Shown here: positions 54,892-62,802 of the stretch, piece by piece
Layout of the letters: every line of letters starts with the position of its first letter
Numbering within the stretch: the stretch's first letter is position 1
NCBI RefSeq assembly: GCF_020099275.1
Contig: NZ_CP083646.1
Coordinates: 1,550,001-1,614,000 of the forward strand
Reading direction: 5' to 3'
Source: Corynebacterium falsenii
GTDB lineage: Bacteria; Actinomycetota; Actinomycetes; Mycobacteriales; Mycobacteriaceae
DNA length: 64,000 nt
Program-made: the position numbers and the translations under genes
The notes under the pieces: model-generated
What the model saw: the letters and a program-made list of their open reading frames with translations, nothing else
What the model was told of the DNA's origin: nothing
Databases searched by the model: none

Positions 54892-56277
54892 CTAGACGTG
54901 GTGGAGGTCGATGTCCTTGGTCTCCGTCATGCGGAAAATCGCGATGAGCGTGATGCCCGTGACAACCGCCAGGTAGAGGCCCACGCTGCCCACACCGTAG
55001 GCGTTGACCAGTGCGGTTGCAATGAACGGCGCTACCGCAGCACCCAGGATGGAGCTGACGTTGTAGGCGATGCCGGAGCCCGTGTAGCGCACGTTGGTGG
55101 GGAACATCTCCGGCAGTACGGCGGACATGGGACCGAAGATGAGTCCCATGAGGAACATGCCAATCGCCAGCCACACCGTCACGGTAGCGATGGTTGCGCT
55201 ACCCTGCGTGAGGAACACCGCGAAGGTTGCAGCGAAGACGAGCATGAGCACCGAGACGATCCCCAGGAAGCGCTTGCGGCCAATCTGGTCTGCCCAGCGC
55301 CCCGCCAGCGGCACTGCCGCGGCGAAGAATAAGATGGTGACTAGCTGCATCTTCAGGAAGGTCACGTAGGGGATACCCAGGCCGGCGGACTTGGCCGGGT
55401 TGGCAATGCCGTAGGAAAGTACCCACGTGGTGACCAGGTAGAACAGCGTGTAGGTGGACAGCATCACCGCGGTGCCCAGGATCATCGGGCGCCACGCGGT
55501 CTTGAAAACCTCGCCGAGGGGAGAATCGGCCTTCTTGCCGCTTTCCACCGCGGCCTTGAACACGGGGGTCTCCTCCAGCTTGAAGCGTACGTAGAGGCCC
55601 ACGATCACCATGACTGCGGACAGAAGGAAGGGAATACGCCAACCCCATTCCATGAAGGCTCCATCGCGCTGGCCGTTCTCGTGACCCATGAACAGCACGA
55701 GGATCAGGAACAATCCGTTGGCCAGGATGAAGCCGAACGGCGCGCCCAACTGAGGCCACATGGCGGCCCGGGCGCGGGCGCCCGGCTCCGCATTTTCCGT
55801 GGCCAGTAGGGCAGCGCCGGACCACTCGCCACCCAGTCCCAAGCCCTGACAGAAGCGCATCAGCGCCAGCAGTGCCGGGGCGGCAATGCCGATGGAGGCG
55901 TAGGTGGGCAGCAAGCCAATGATGAACGTGGCGATACCCATGGTCAGCAGGGAGGCAACCAACGTCACCTTGCGCCCGGCGCGGTCGCCGAAGTGGCCGA
56001 ACACCACGGACCCCAAGGGGCGGGCCACGAAGGCCAGACCGAAGGTGGCGAAGGAGGCCAACAGGCTCACCGTTGGGTTTTCGTTCTTGGGGAAGAACAG
56101 GAACGGGAACACCGCGACCGCGGCGGTGGCGTAGGCGTAGAAGTCGTAGAACTCAATCGTGGTACCCACGGTGGAGGCGATGATGATTCGTCGCCGAGTC
56201 TTCTTGTCGACTAGTCGCTTTCCTCCAGCGACAGGCTGGCCTCCGGGGGAGGTGCTGGTGGGGGTGGCCGAAGTCAT
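54892..56277 (-). CDS. MFS transporter of the metabolite:H+ symporter (MHS) family
   Basis: A 461-residue twelve-helix transporter in the MHS group (ShiA/KgtP/ProP type). Signatures are the GTTIEFYDFYAYATAAVAVFPF start of helix 1 (in part), FGLAFVARPLGSVVFGHFGDRAGRK between helices 2 and 3, GLGLGGEWSGAALLATENA in helix 4 and the second-half RKRFLGIVS repeat. Substrate cannot be read from this; relatives carry dicarboxylates, shikimate or aromatic acids. GGAGGAA precedes the ATG at 56277. It is divergent from the KstD-like flavoprotein gene, which suggests a linked pathway. Confidence 0.88.
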   Translation of the reverse strand: MTSATPTSTSPGGQPVAGGKRLVDKKTRRRIIIASTVGTTIEFYDFYAYATAAVAVFPFLFFPKNENPTVSLLASFATFGLAFVARPLGSVVFGHFGDRAGRKVTLVASLLTMGIATFIIGLLPTYASIGIAAPALLALMRFCQGLGLGGEWSGAALLATENAEPGARARAAMWPQLGAPFGFILANGLFLILVLFMGHENGQRDGAFMEWGWRIPFLLSAVMVIVGLYVRFKLEETPVFKAAVESGKKADSPLGEVFKTAWRPMILGTAVMLSTYTLFYLVTTWVLSYGIANPAKSAGLGIPYVTFLKMQLVTILFFAAAVPLAGRWADQIGRKRFLGIVSVLMLVFAATFAVFLTQGSATIATVTVWLAIGMFLMGLIFGPMSAVLPEMFPTNVRYTGSGIAYNVSSILGAAVAPFIATALVNAYGVGSVGLYLAVVTGITLIAIFRMTETKDIDLHHV

Positions 56278-56542
56278 CGGTCTTCCTCCATCTCTCGTAG
56301 AAACATCAGGGGTGGACGGCAATCCGTGGCATCCAAAGCAGCCATGGAATGTTGTCTTGAATCGTTGCGCGCGGAAGTGTCCTCCCGTGCGTCGTTTCCA
56401 ATAATGAGAAATGTATCTCACCTAGTGGGAAATAGACAAAACAACTGGCTGGTGGCGTCGAGAAAAGAACAGCAAAACCCCTACCCAACTACACCCGGCC
56501 ATTTAGCATGGGTTGCAAAAGGAAATGATTTTATAGAAAGCG

Positions 56543-58264
56543 GTGGGACGGATCGTGGAAAATGGTGGCGCGGGACACGTCATAATTGTCGGCGCGGGGC
56601 TCGCGGGGTTGGTCGCGGCGTACGAGGCGACGCGGGGCGGGGTGCGCGTAACCATCCTCGATCAGGAAAATCGCAACAATCTCGGCGGTCAGGCGTTCTG
56701 GTCGCTGGGCGGGTTGTTCTATGTCGACAGTCCGGAGCAGAAGCTCATGGGAGTGGAGGATTCCGAAGAACTCGCCTGGCGCGATTGGAAGAACTCTGCG
56801 GACTACGACGACGCCCCACACGATTACTGGCCCAGGCGGTGGGGGCGGGAATACGTCCGCTTCGCCGCACACGAAAAGCGCGACTACCTGCGCCAACTTG
56901 GTCTTCGAGTGTTGCCGACCGTGGGATGGGCAGAGCGCGGCAGCGGGGATGCGAGTGGCCACGGCAACTCCGTGCCGCGGTTTCACCTGACGTGGGGGAC
57001 CGGCCCGGAGGTCGTGCGCGTGTTCGCCGAGCAGGTGGCGCGCGCTGAGAAGGAGGGGCTGGTGGATTACCGCTTCCGCCACCGGGTCGATGAGCTCATC
57101 GTTGAGGAGCAGAGTGGCGAGCAAGGCGGCGAGCAGCGCGTGGTCGGCGTGCGCGGCAGCATCCTCGAACCCACCGACGCCGAACGCGGCGTGGCCAGCA
57201 CTCGCACCGTGGTGGACCAGTTCGAGCTGCGCGCCGACGCGGTCGTGGTGACGTCCGGCGGCATTGGCGGCAACCTGGACCTCGTGCGGAAATCCTGGCC
57301 CGTCGAATCGTGGGGTGAGCCGCCGGCGGACATGGTCACCGGCGTGCCCGCGCACGTGGATGGCCGCATGATCGGGATTAGCAACGCGGCCGGTGCGAAC
57401 CTGGTGAACACCGACCGGATGTGGCATTACACCGAGGGCATGAAGAACTGGGATCCCATCTGGCCAGGCCACGGCATCCGAATTATCCCGGGGCCGTCGT
57501 CGCTGTGGCTCGACGCCGACGGGCGCCGCCTTCCCACGCACCTCATCCCCGGCGGCGACACCATCGCCACGCTGAAACACATCGGTGCCACCGGGCACGG
57601 CTACAGCTGGTTCGTGCTCAACAAGACCATCGTGGACAAGGAATTCATCTTCTCCGGTTCCGAGCAAAACCCGGACCTGACCAGCCGCAAAGTCAAGGAT
57701 TTGTTGACGAAGATCGGGCCGGGAACCCATCCGGCGGTCAAGGCGTTTATGGATCACGGCGAGGACTGGGTGATCGCCGACGACTTGGGCACGCTCGTCG
57801 AGGGGATGAACCGCCTGGCAGCGGAACAGGCTGAGCCTCACGTCATTGACGTCGCCGCCCTCCGGGCGATCATCGACGACCGCGACTCCCAGATTGATAA
57901 TAAATTCAGCAAGGATGCGCAGGTGAACTACATTCGCACGGCCCGCAATTACCTGGGAGACAAGATCGTGCGCTGCGCCCCACCGCACAAGATCCTGGAC
58001 CCCTCCCACGGCCCGCTCATCGCCGTTCGGCTGCGTATCCTCACCCGCAAAACCCTCGGTGGCATCGAGACCGACCTCTCCGGGCGCTGCCAGACGTCAG
58101 CCGGAAAACCGCTGGTAGGCCTCTACGCCGCGGGCGAGGTCGCAGGCTTCGGTGGCGGTGGCATGCACGGCAAGAACGCGCTCGAGGGCACGTTCCTTGG
58201 CGGCTGCATCCACTCCGGCAAACGTGTGGGCGAGGCGCTCGCCGCAGAGTTCGGAAATCACTAA
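56543..58264 (+). CDS. FAD-dependent dehydrogenase, 3-ketosteroid dehydrogenase-like
   Basis: A 573-residue flavoprotein of the fumarate-reductase/KstD superfamily. The FAD motif HVIIVGAGLAGLVAAYEATRG starts at about residue 12 (shown in part), followed by LDQENRNNLGGQAFWSLGG. DAVVVTSGGIGGNLDLVRKSW is the second nucleotide strand, and the C-terminal FAD loop has GLYAAGEVAGFGGGGMHG and NALEGTFLGGCIHSGKRVG. This subgroup is often annotated as FAD-binding dehydrogenase. Steroid substrate is not proven. The start is the GTG at 56543 with an AGAAAG upstream. A flavin monooxygenase, an SDR and a lipase follow. Confidence 0.83.
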   Translation: MGRIVENGGAGHVIIVGAGLAGLVAAYEATRGGVRVTILDQENRNNLGGQAFWSLGGLFYVDSPEQKLMGVEDSEELAWRDWKNSADYDDAPHDYWPRRWGREYVRFAAHEKRDYLRQLGLRVLPTVGWAERGSGDASGHGNSVPRFHLTWGTGPEVVRVFAEQVARAEKEGLVDYRFRHRVDELIVEEQSGEQGGEQRVVGVRGSILEPTDAERGVASTRTVVDQFELRADAVVVTSGGIGGNLDLVRKSWPVESWGEPPADMVTGVPAHVDGRMIGISNAAGANLVNTDRMWHYTEGMKNWDPIWPGHGIRIIPGPSSLWLDADGRRLPTHLIPGGDTIATLKHIGATGHGYSWFVLNKTIVDKEFIFSGSEQNPDLTSRKVKDLLTKIGPGTHPAVKAFMDHGEDWVIADDLGTLVEGMNRLAAEQAEPHVIDVAALRAIIDDRDSQIDNKFSKDAQVNYIRTARNYLGDKIVRCAPPHKILDPSHGPLIAVRLRILTRKTLGGIETDLSGRCQTSAGKPLVGLYAAGEVAGFGGGGMHGKNALEGTFLGGCIHSGKRVGEALAAEFGNH

Positions 58265-58445
58265 AACAACCTTTGTACACAAAATGATCACCTACACTCT
58301 GCTCCACACGCTTGATGAATGATTCTCGTGCTCGCCGGTTTGGTTGGTTCGGGGATAGTTTTCTTCGTGCGACGCCCACACGCGTGAGCGACCGGAAATT
58401 CCCTGGGTGCTCGCGCGTGACTATCTTGAACAAGGAGGAACACCC

Positions 58446-60281
58446 GTGTCCAACGATGCCCACTCGACGAGCACAACTAGCACCACTGCCCACGAGATTG
58501 CTCACAACTGGCTAGAGAAATTCTCTGCAGCTTTCGATGTCGCCAGCGGTGACGACGCTGCGGAAGCACTGGGCAGCCTATTTCTGGATGACTGCTATTG
58601 GAGGGATCTCACCGCTTTTTCCTGGAACCTCACCACCGCAGAGGGATTGCCTGCAGTTCGCGACATGATATCCGCGACCTGGCCCGCGTCTCGTCTTTCC
58701 AACTTCAACCTCACGAGCAGCGACGATGAGGGTGAAGGAGTCGTTCGGGTGCATTTCACCTGCGATAGCCAGGATTTCCACTGCCACGGAATTGCCCGCC
58801 TCAAGAACGGCCAGACGTGGACAGTCCTCACCTCTGCCCGAGAACTCATCGAGTACCCAGAAAAGAAGGGCCGCAAGCGCATCATGGGTGCCCAGCATGG
58901 GCCAGAACAAAGCAAGAAGAACTGGGCTGACAGGAGGCGTGAGCGTCAGGAGAACCTGGGCTACTCCGATCAGCCATACGTAGTCATCATTGGCGGAGGC
59001 CAAGGAGGCATTGCACTCGGCGCACGGCTGAAGCGATTGGGTGTACCTACTCTCATCGTCGAGAAGTCCAACCGACCAGGAGATCAGTGGCGAGGCCGCT
59101 ATCACTCGTTGTGTCTGCATGATCCAGTGTGGTACGACCACCTGCCGTATCTGCCGTTCCCCGATGATTGGCCGGTTTTCACCCCCAAGGACAAGATGGG
59201 GGATTGGCTGGAACACTACGTGGGAATCATGGATCTGGATTACTGGACTAACACCGAGTGCGAGCAGGCGACGTATGACGACGCATCGGAAACGTGGACC
59301 GTTAGTGTGAATCGCGAGGGGGAGGAAGTCACTCTGCATCCACACCATCTGGTCTTTGCGACGGGAATGTCTGGTGTACCCAACAAGCCACACATCCCGG
59401 GTGAAGAGAAGTTTGCGGGAGAGATTCGGCACTCATCTGAGCATCCAGGTGGCGAGGGCGACGCAGGAAAGAACGTCATTGTTCTAGGCGCAAACAACTC
59501 TGCTCACGACATTTGCGCAGATCTGTACAACAACGGAGCGCATCCGGTGATGGTCCAACGATCGTCAACTCACATCGTGAAGTCTGACTCGCTTATGCGA
59601 GAAGTCTTTGGACCCCTGTACTCCGAAGATGCTGTGGAGGCGGGTCTGTCCACTGACGATGCTGACCTCCTGTTTGCCTCGTGGCCCTACAAGGAATTGC
59701 CGAATCCGCAGCGCCAGATCTTCGACAAGATCCGCGAGGACGATAGCGACTTTTATCAACAACTGGAGGATGCGGGCTTCCTCATTGACTTCGGTGATGA
59801 CGATTCCGGCCTGTTCATGAAGTATCTCCGGCGTGGATCTGGTTATTACATCGACGTCGGCGCGTCACAACTCGTTGCCGAGGGGAAGATCCCAGTGCAT
59901 TCACGGGTCAGCATCGATCATCTCACGGAAGATTCCGTCGTTCTCACGGACGGCACTGAGCTTCCCGCGGATGTTGTGGTGCTGGCAACGGGGTTCGGAT
60001 CCATGAACGGGTGGGTGGCGCAAATCGTCGATCAGGATACGGCAGACAAGGTCGGAAAGTGCTGGGGTCTCGGCTCCGAGACCGCCAAGGATCCCGGACC
60101 GTGGGAAGGCGAGCTACGCAACATGTGGAAACCAACTCAAGTGCCACACCTATGGTTCCATGGCGGAAACCTGCACCAATCCAGGCACTACTCCAGGTAT
60201 CTGTCGTTGCAGCTCAAGGCCAGGTACGAGGGTATGGATACACCGGTCTACAAGCTAGCACCGGTGTACCACGCCAGCTAG
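58446..60281 (+). CDS. Flavin-containing monooxygenase with N-terminal NTF2/SnoaL-like domain
   Basis: A 611-residue NAD(P)H- and FAD-dependent monooxygenase. Residues about 15-135 form an NTF2/SnoaL-like domain (FLDDCYWRDLTAFSW, RDMISATWPAS). The FAD site is VVIIGGGQGGIALGARLKRLG at about 177-197 (in part), the FMO/BVMO substrate part has WRGRYHSLCLHDPVWYDHLP and the NADP site is VIVLGANNSAHDICADLY. DVVVLATGFGSMNGWV closes the fold. AAGGAGG is an excellent ribosome-binding site for the GTG at 58446. Relatives oxidise heteroatoms or carry out Baeyer-Villiger reactions; the substrate here is not known. It ends in a 4-base overlap with the convergent SDR gene. Confidence 0.86.
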   Translation: MSNDAHSTSTTSTTAHEIAHNWLEKFSAAFDVASGDDAAEALGSLFLDDCYWRDLTAFSWNLTTAEGLPAVRDMISATWPASRLSNFNLTSSDDEGEGVVRVHFTCDSQDFHCHGIARLKNGQTWTVLTSARELIEYPEKKGRKRIMGAQHGPEQSKKNWADRRRERQENLGYSDQPYVVIIGGGQGGIALGARLKRLGVPTLIVEKSNRPGDQWRGRYHSLCLHDPVWYDHLPYLPFPDDWPVFTPKDKMGDWLEHYVGIMDLDYWTNTECEQATYDDASETWTVSVNREGEEVTLHPHHLVFATGMSGVPNKPHIPGEEKFAGEIRHSSEHPGGEGDAGKNVIVLGANNSAHDICADLYNNGAHPVMVQRSSTHIVKSDSLMREVFGPLYSEDAVEAGLSTDDADLLFASWPYKELPNPQRQIFDKIREDDSDFYQQLEDAGFLIDFGDDDSGLFMKYLRRGSGYYIDVGASQLVAEGKIPVHSRVSIDHLTEDSVVLTDGTELPADVVVLATGFGSMNGWVAQIVDQDTADKVGKCWGLGSETAKDPGPWEGELRNMWKPTQVPHLWFHGGNLHQSRHYSRYLSLQLKARYEGMDTPVYKLAPVYHAS

Positions 60282-61069
60282 CCCATCATTTTTCCGAGCA
60301 CCGACGCCACCAGGCGGCGCGGCATCCGCTGAGACACGCTGGTGAGCACCTTGTTCTGCAGACCGGTCACCACGGACGGTGGCGGAGTCTTGCGGTCCAG
60401 CGTATCGAGACCGATGGAAACGACCTCGGCGGATTCCATCCGCTTGAGACCGCCGTCCGCCTTGTCGCTGCCGGCCACGGTGAAGAACTCCGTTTCCGTG
60501 GGGCCGGGGCAGATCGCCAAGAAGCGCACGCCCTTATCCTTACGCTCGGACCACAACCCCTCGGTGAAGGAGAGGACGAAGGCCTTGGACGCGCCATAAA
60601 CGACCATTCCTGGGGAGGGCTGGAAACCGGCGATGGACGAGATGTTGATGATGAACCCGCTGCCGCGCTCCTCGAACTTCGGCAGGAAGGTGTGAGTGAG
60701 CTCCACAAGGGCGCCGATGTTGACGGCGATTTCGCTACGCAGACGATCCGTGGGGATCTCGGTAAAAGGCTTGTAATTGGCGAAGCCGGCGTTGTTGATC
60801 AGCGAGGTCACCGTGACCTGCCGCTGAGACAGCTCCCACGCGATTTCACCCGCGATGCCGGGCTTGGAGAGGTCCTTGGCGATGACCGTGACGGTCACGC
60901 CGTGGCGGTCGCGTACGTCCTTGGCGACCTTTTCGAGACGGTCCTGTCGGCGTGCGACGAGCACAAGGTCGGCGCCCTTGGCGGCTAGCTGGTGGGCAAA
61001 TTCCACGCCCAACCCGGAGCTGGCTCCGGTAATCATCACGGTTTCTGACGCGTAGTCCACAGAAGTCAT
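60278..61069 (-). CDS. Short-chain dehydrogenase/reductase
   Basis: A 263-residue NAD(P)-dependent SDR. Cofactor motif MITGASSGLGVEFAHQL is at about residues 12-28, NNAGFAN follows the fourth strand, and the catalytic Ser lies in IINISSIAGFQPSPG with the Tyr-x-x-x-Lys as YGASKAF. The C-terminal part has CPGPTETEF. The ATG at 61069 begins MTSVDYASETV, the usual offset before the first strand. It is convergent with the flavin monooxygenase. A -10-like TACAAC/TATAAG lies very close to the start, so its transcript may be leaderless. Substrate unknown. Confidence 0.87.
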   Translation of the reverse strand: MTSVDYASETVMITGASSGLGVEFAHQLAAKGADLVLVARRQDRLEKVAKDVRDRHGVTVTVIAKDLSKPGIAGEIAWELSQRQVTVTSLINNAGFANYKPFTEIPTDRLRSEIAVNIGALVELTHTFLPKFEERGSGFIINISSIAGFQPSPGMVVYGASKAFVLSFTEGLWSERKDKGVRFLAICPGPTETEFFTVAGSDKADGGLKRMESAEVVSIGLDTLDRKTPPPSVVTGLQNKVLTSVSQRMPRRLVASVLGKMMG

Positions 61070-61236
61070 ACTTATAGTTGTACAGGCGATTTCTCGAGCG
61101 TGCAGACGCGACCGCACGCAACTCTAGGGCGGAGGTGCAGGGTTTGCCGAGCCCCATCCAGCAACCACCAAAGAGCTGGTCAAAAGATTTGGTGTTTTCA
61201 TACGCAAAACAACGATAGGGGATAACAATGTGACCC

Positions 61237-62682
61237 ATGACATACTTCAAGAAGGATGACGAATCGCTCCGCGCCCCGAAAGGTGGGCGGTTTGACACTC
61301 CCCATCACACGTCTCGACAGTCGGGGAGGCGCGGGGTGGCGTCGAGAACAATGGCAGCGGCCGTGGTGGGCGCAACGACGGCAGCGATGCTGGGACTCGT
61401 GCCCGTCGCAGCCGCGCAGAGCAGCATGGGATCCAGCAGCATGGGCTCCAGCAACCACACCCCGCCCGTGGCCGCGAGGCAGCAGGATCCGTTCTACGAC
61501 ACGTCGACGGTGAGCCCGCAGCGACCAGGCGAAGTGCTGCGCACACAGGTGGCGCCCTACACGCGCGTGTTCGGAACCCTGGACTACAACCTGCCGAGCA
61601 CCGCCACCAAGATCATGTACACCACAACAAACCAGGCAGGCCAGCTCACACCGGTGACGGGCTACGTGGTGGAGCCGGTCGCACCGTGGCTGGGGCCAGG
61701 GGAGAGGCCCACTATCGTCATCGGGCGTGGCACGGTGGGGCAGGGCGATCAGTGCGCGCCGTCACGGAACTGGCCGCTCGATGGGCAGCCCGACCCGATC
61801 AGCGCGAAGCGTCTGGTCAACCTCGAGGGCTTGTACGACTGGGTCTACGCCAACCAAGGTGTGCGCGTGGTCGTGACGGATTACGTGGGTATGGGAACGC
61901 CGGGCGTGCACACCTATATGAACCGCCTCGACCAAGCACATGCCATGATCGACGCCGCGCGCGCCGCACGGGAGCTCGTGACGGGCCCGAATGCCGCAGA
62001 GGGTGCGCAGTCGCCGCGAGGAAAACAAGGGTTCGGCAAGGTGGCGTTCTACGGGCACTCGCAGGGCGGCGGGGCCTCGGCTGCAGCACTCGAGGAAGTG
62101 GCAGGTTATGCGCCAGATCTCACGGTCGCGGCCGGGTACGCGTCCGCGCCACCGGCGGATCTCGACGCGGTGCAGCGCAACATCGACGGCTCGGATTTGG
62201 TGGGCGCGATCGGGTTTACGATCAACGGATTGCTGGAGCGCTACCCGCACCTGCGCCCGCTATTGGACCAGCACCTCTCCGCGAAGGGGCAGGACACGCT
62301 GCAGCGCCTGTCCGGCATGTGCACAGGCGAGATCACGGACGAGTTCGGCTATCAGCGCACGAATCAGTGGACGAAGTCCGGGGAGTCCCTCGACGAGTTG
62401 CTGAAGACCATGCCGGAAGCGCAGGCCGCCATGGCCGACCAGTACATCGGTAATGGGAAACCAGCGGCACCGGTGATGATCGTCTCCGGCCGCTACGACC
62501 AGAACGTGGAGTACAAGCAAGGCCGCGACCTCGCACAGCACTGGCGGGATCACGGTGGGGATGTGACCTATCGCGATGACATCCTGCCGCCGATCGGGGA
62601 GTACAACCACTTTGCCCAAGCGGTCTCCGGCGGGGCTTTTGGTATGCCGTTCATTATGAGCAAGTTCTGGCAGGCGGGGTAG
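61237..62682 (+). CDS. Secreted lipase (LIP family triacylglycerol lipase)
   Basis: A 481-residue secreted lipase of the LIP family, as seen in lipophilic corynebacteria and mycobacteria. A basic region and hydrophobic helix (about residues 36-60, with SRTMAAAVVGATTAAMLG and VPVAAAQ as likely cleavage area) form the signal peptide. The mature N-terminus is Ser/Met-rich. The family block is VVVTDYVGMGTPGVHTYMN, and the nucleophile elbow is VAFYGHSQGGGASAAAL with Ser near 273. VMIVSGRYDQNVEY and NHFAQAVSGGAFG hold the Asp and His candidates. A -10-like TAACAAT sits just ahead of the ATG at 61237. It would release fatty acids from host lipids. Confidence 0.87.
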   Translation: MTYFKKDDESLRAPKGGRFDTPHHTSRQSGRRGVASRTMAAAVVGATTAAMLGLVPVAAAQSSMGSSSMGSSNHTPPVAARQQDPFYDTSTVSPQRPGEVLRTQVAPYTRVFGTLDYNLPSTATKIMYTTTNQAGQLTPVTGYVVEPVAPWLGPGERPTIVIGRGTVGQGDQCAPSRNWPLDGQPDPISAKRLVNLEGLYDWVYANQGVRVVVTDYVGMGTPGVHTYMNRLDQAHAMIDAARAARELVTGPNAAEGAQSPRGKQGFGKVAFYGHSQGGGASAAALEEVAGYAPDLTVAAGYASAPPADLDAVQRNIDGSDLVGAIGFTINGLLERYPHLRPLLDQHLSAKGQDTLQRLSGMCTGEITDEFGYQRTNQWTKSGESLDELLKTMPEAQAAMADQYIGNGKPAAPVMIVSGRYDQNVEYKQGRDLAQHWRDHGGDVTYRDDILPPIGEYNHFAQAVSGGAFGMPFIMSKFWQAG

Positions 62683-62732
62683 GAGGGTCGTGGCGCGGCA
62701 GAGGCTTGTGTAGGGGGAGGTGTACAAGGCGA

Positions 62733-62768
62733 AATCGGTGGAATCGGTGGAATCAGCGAAATCGGTGG
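62733..62768. repeat. 9-bp tandem repeat upstream of the rclA-like gene
   Basis: Four 9-bp units starting at 62733, 62742, 62751 and 62760. Units 1, 2 and 4 are AATCGGTGG and unit 3 is AATCAGCGA. The array ends 34 bases before the ATG at 62803. Confidence 0.7.
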
Positions 62769-62802
62769 AATAAACGCTGCAGTTTTCGCGCTGCACTTAA
62801 GT

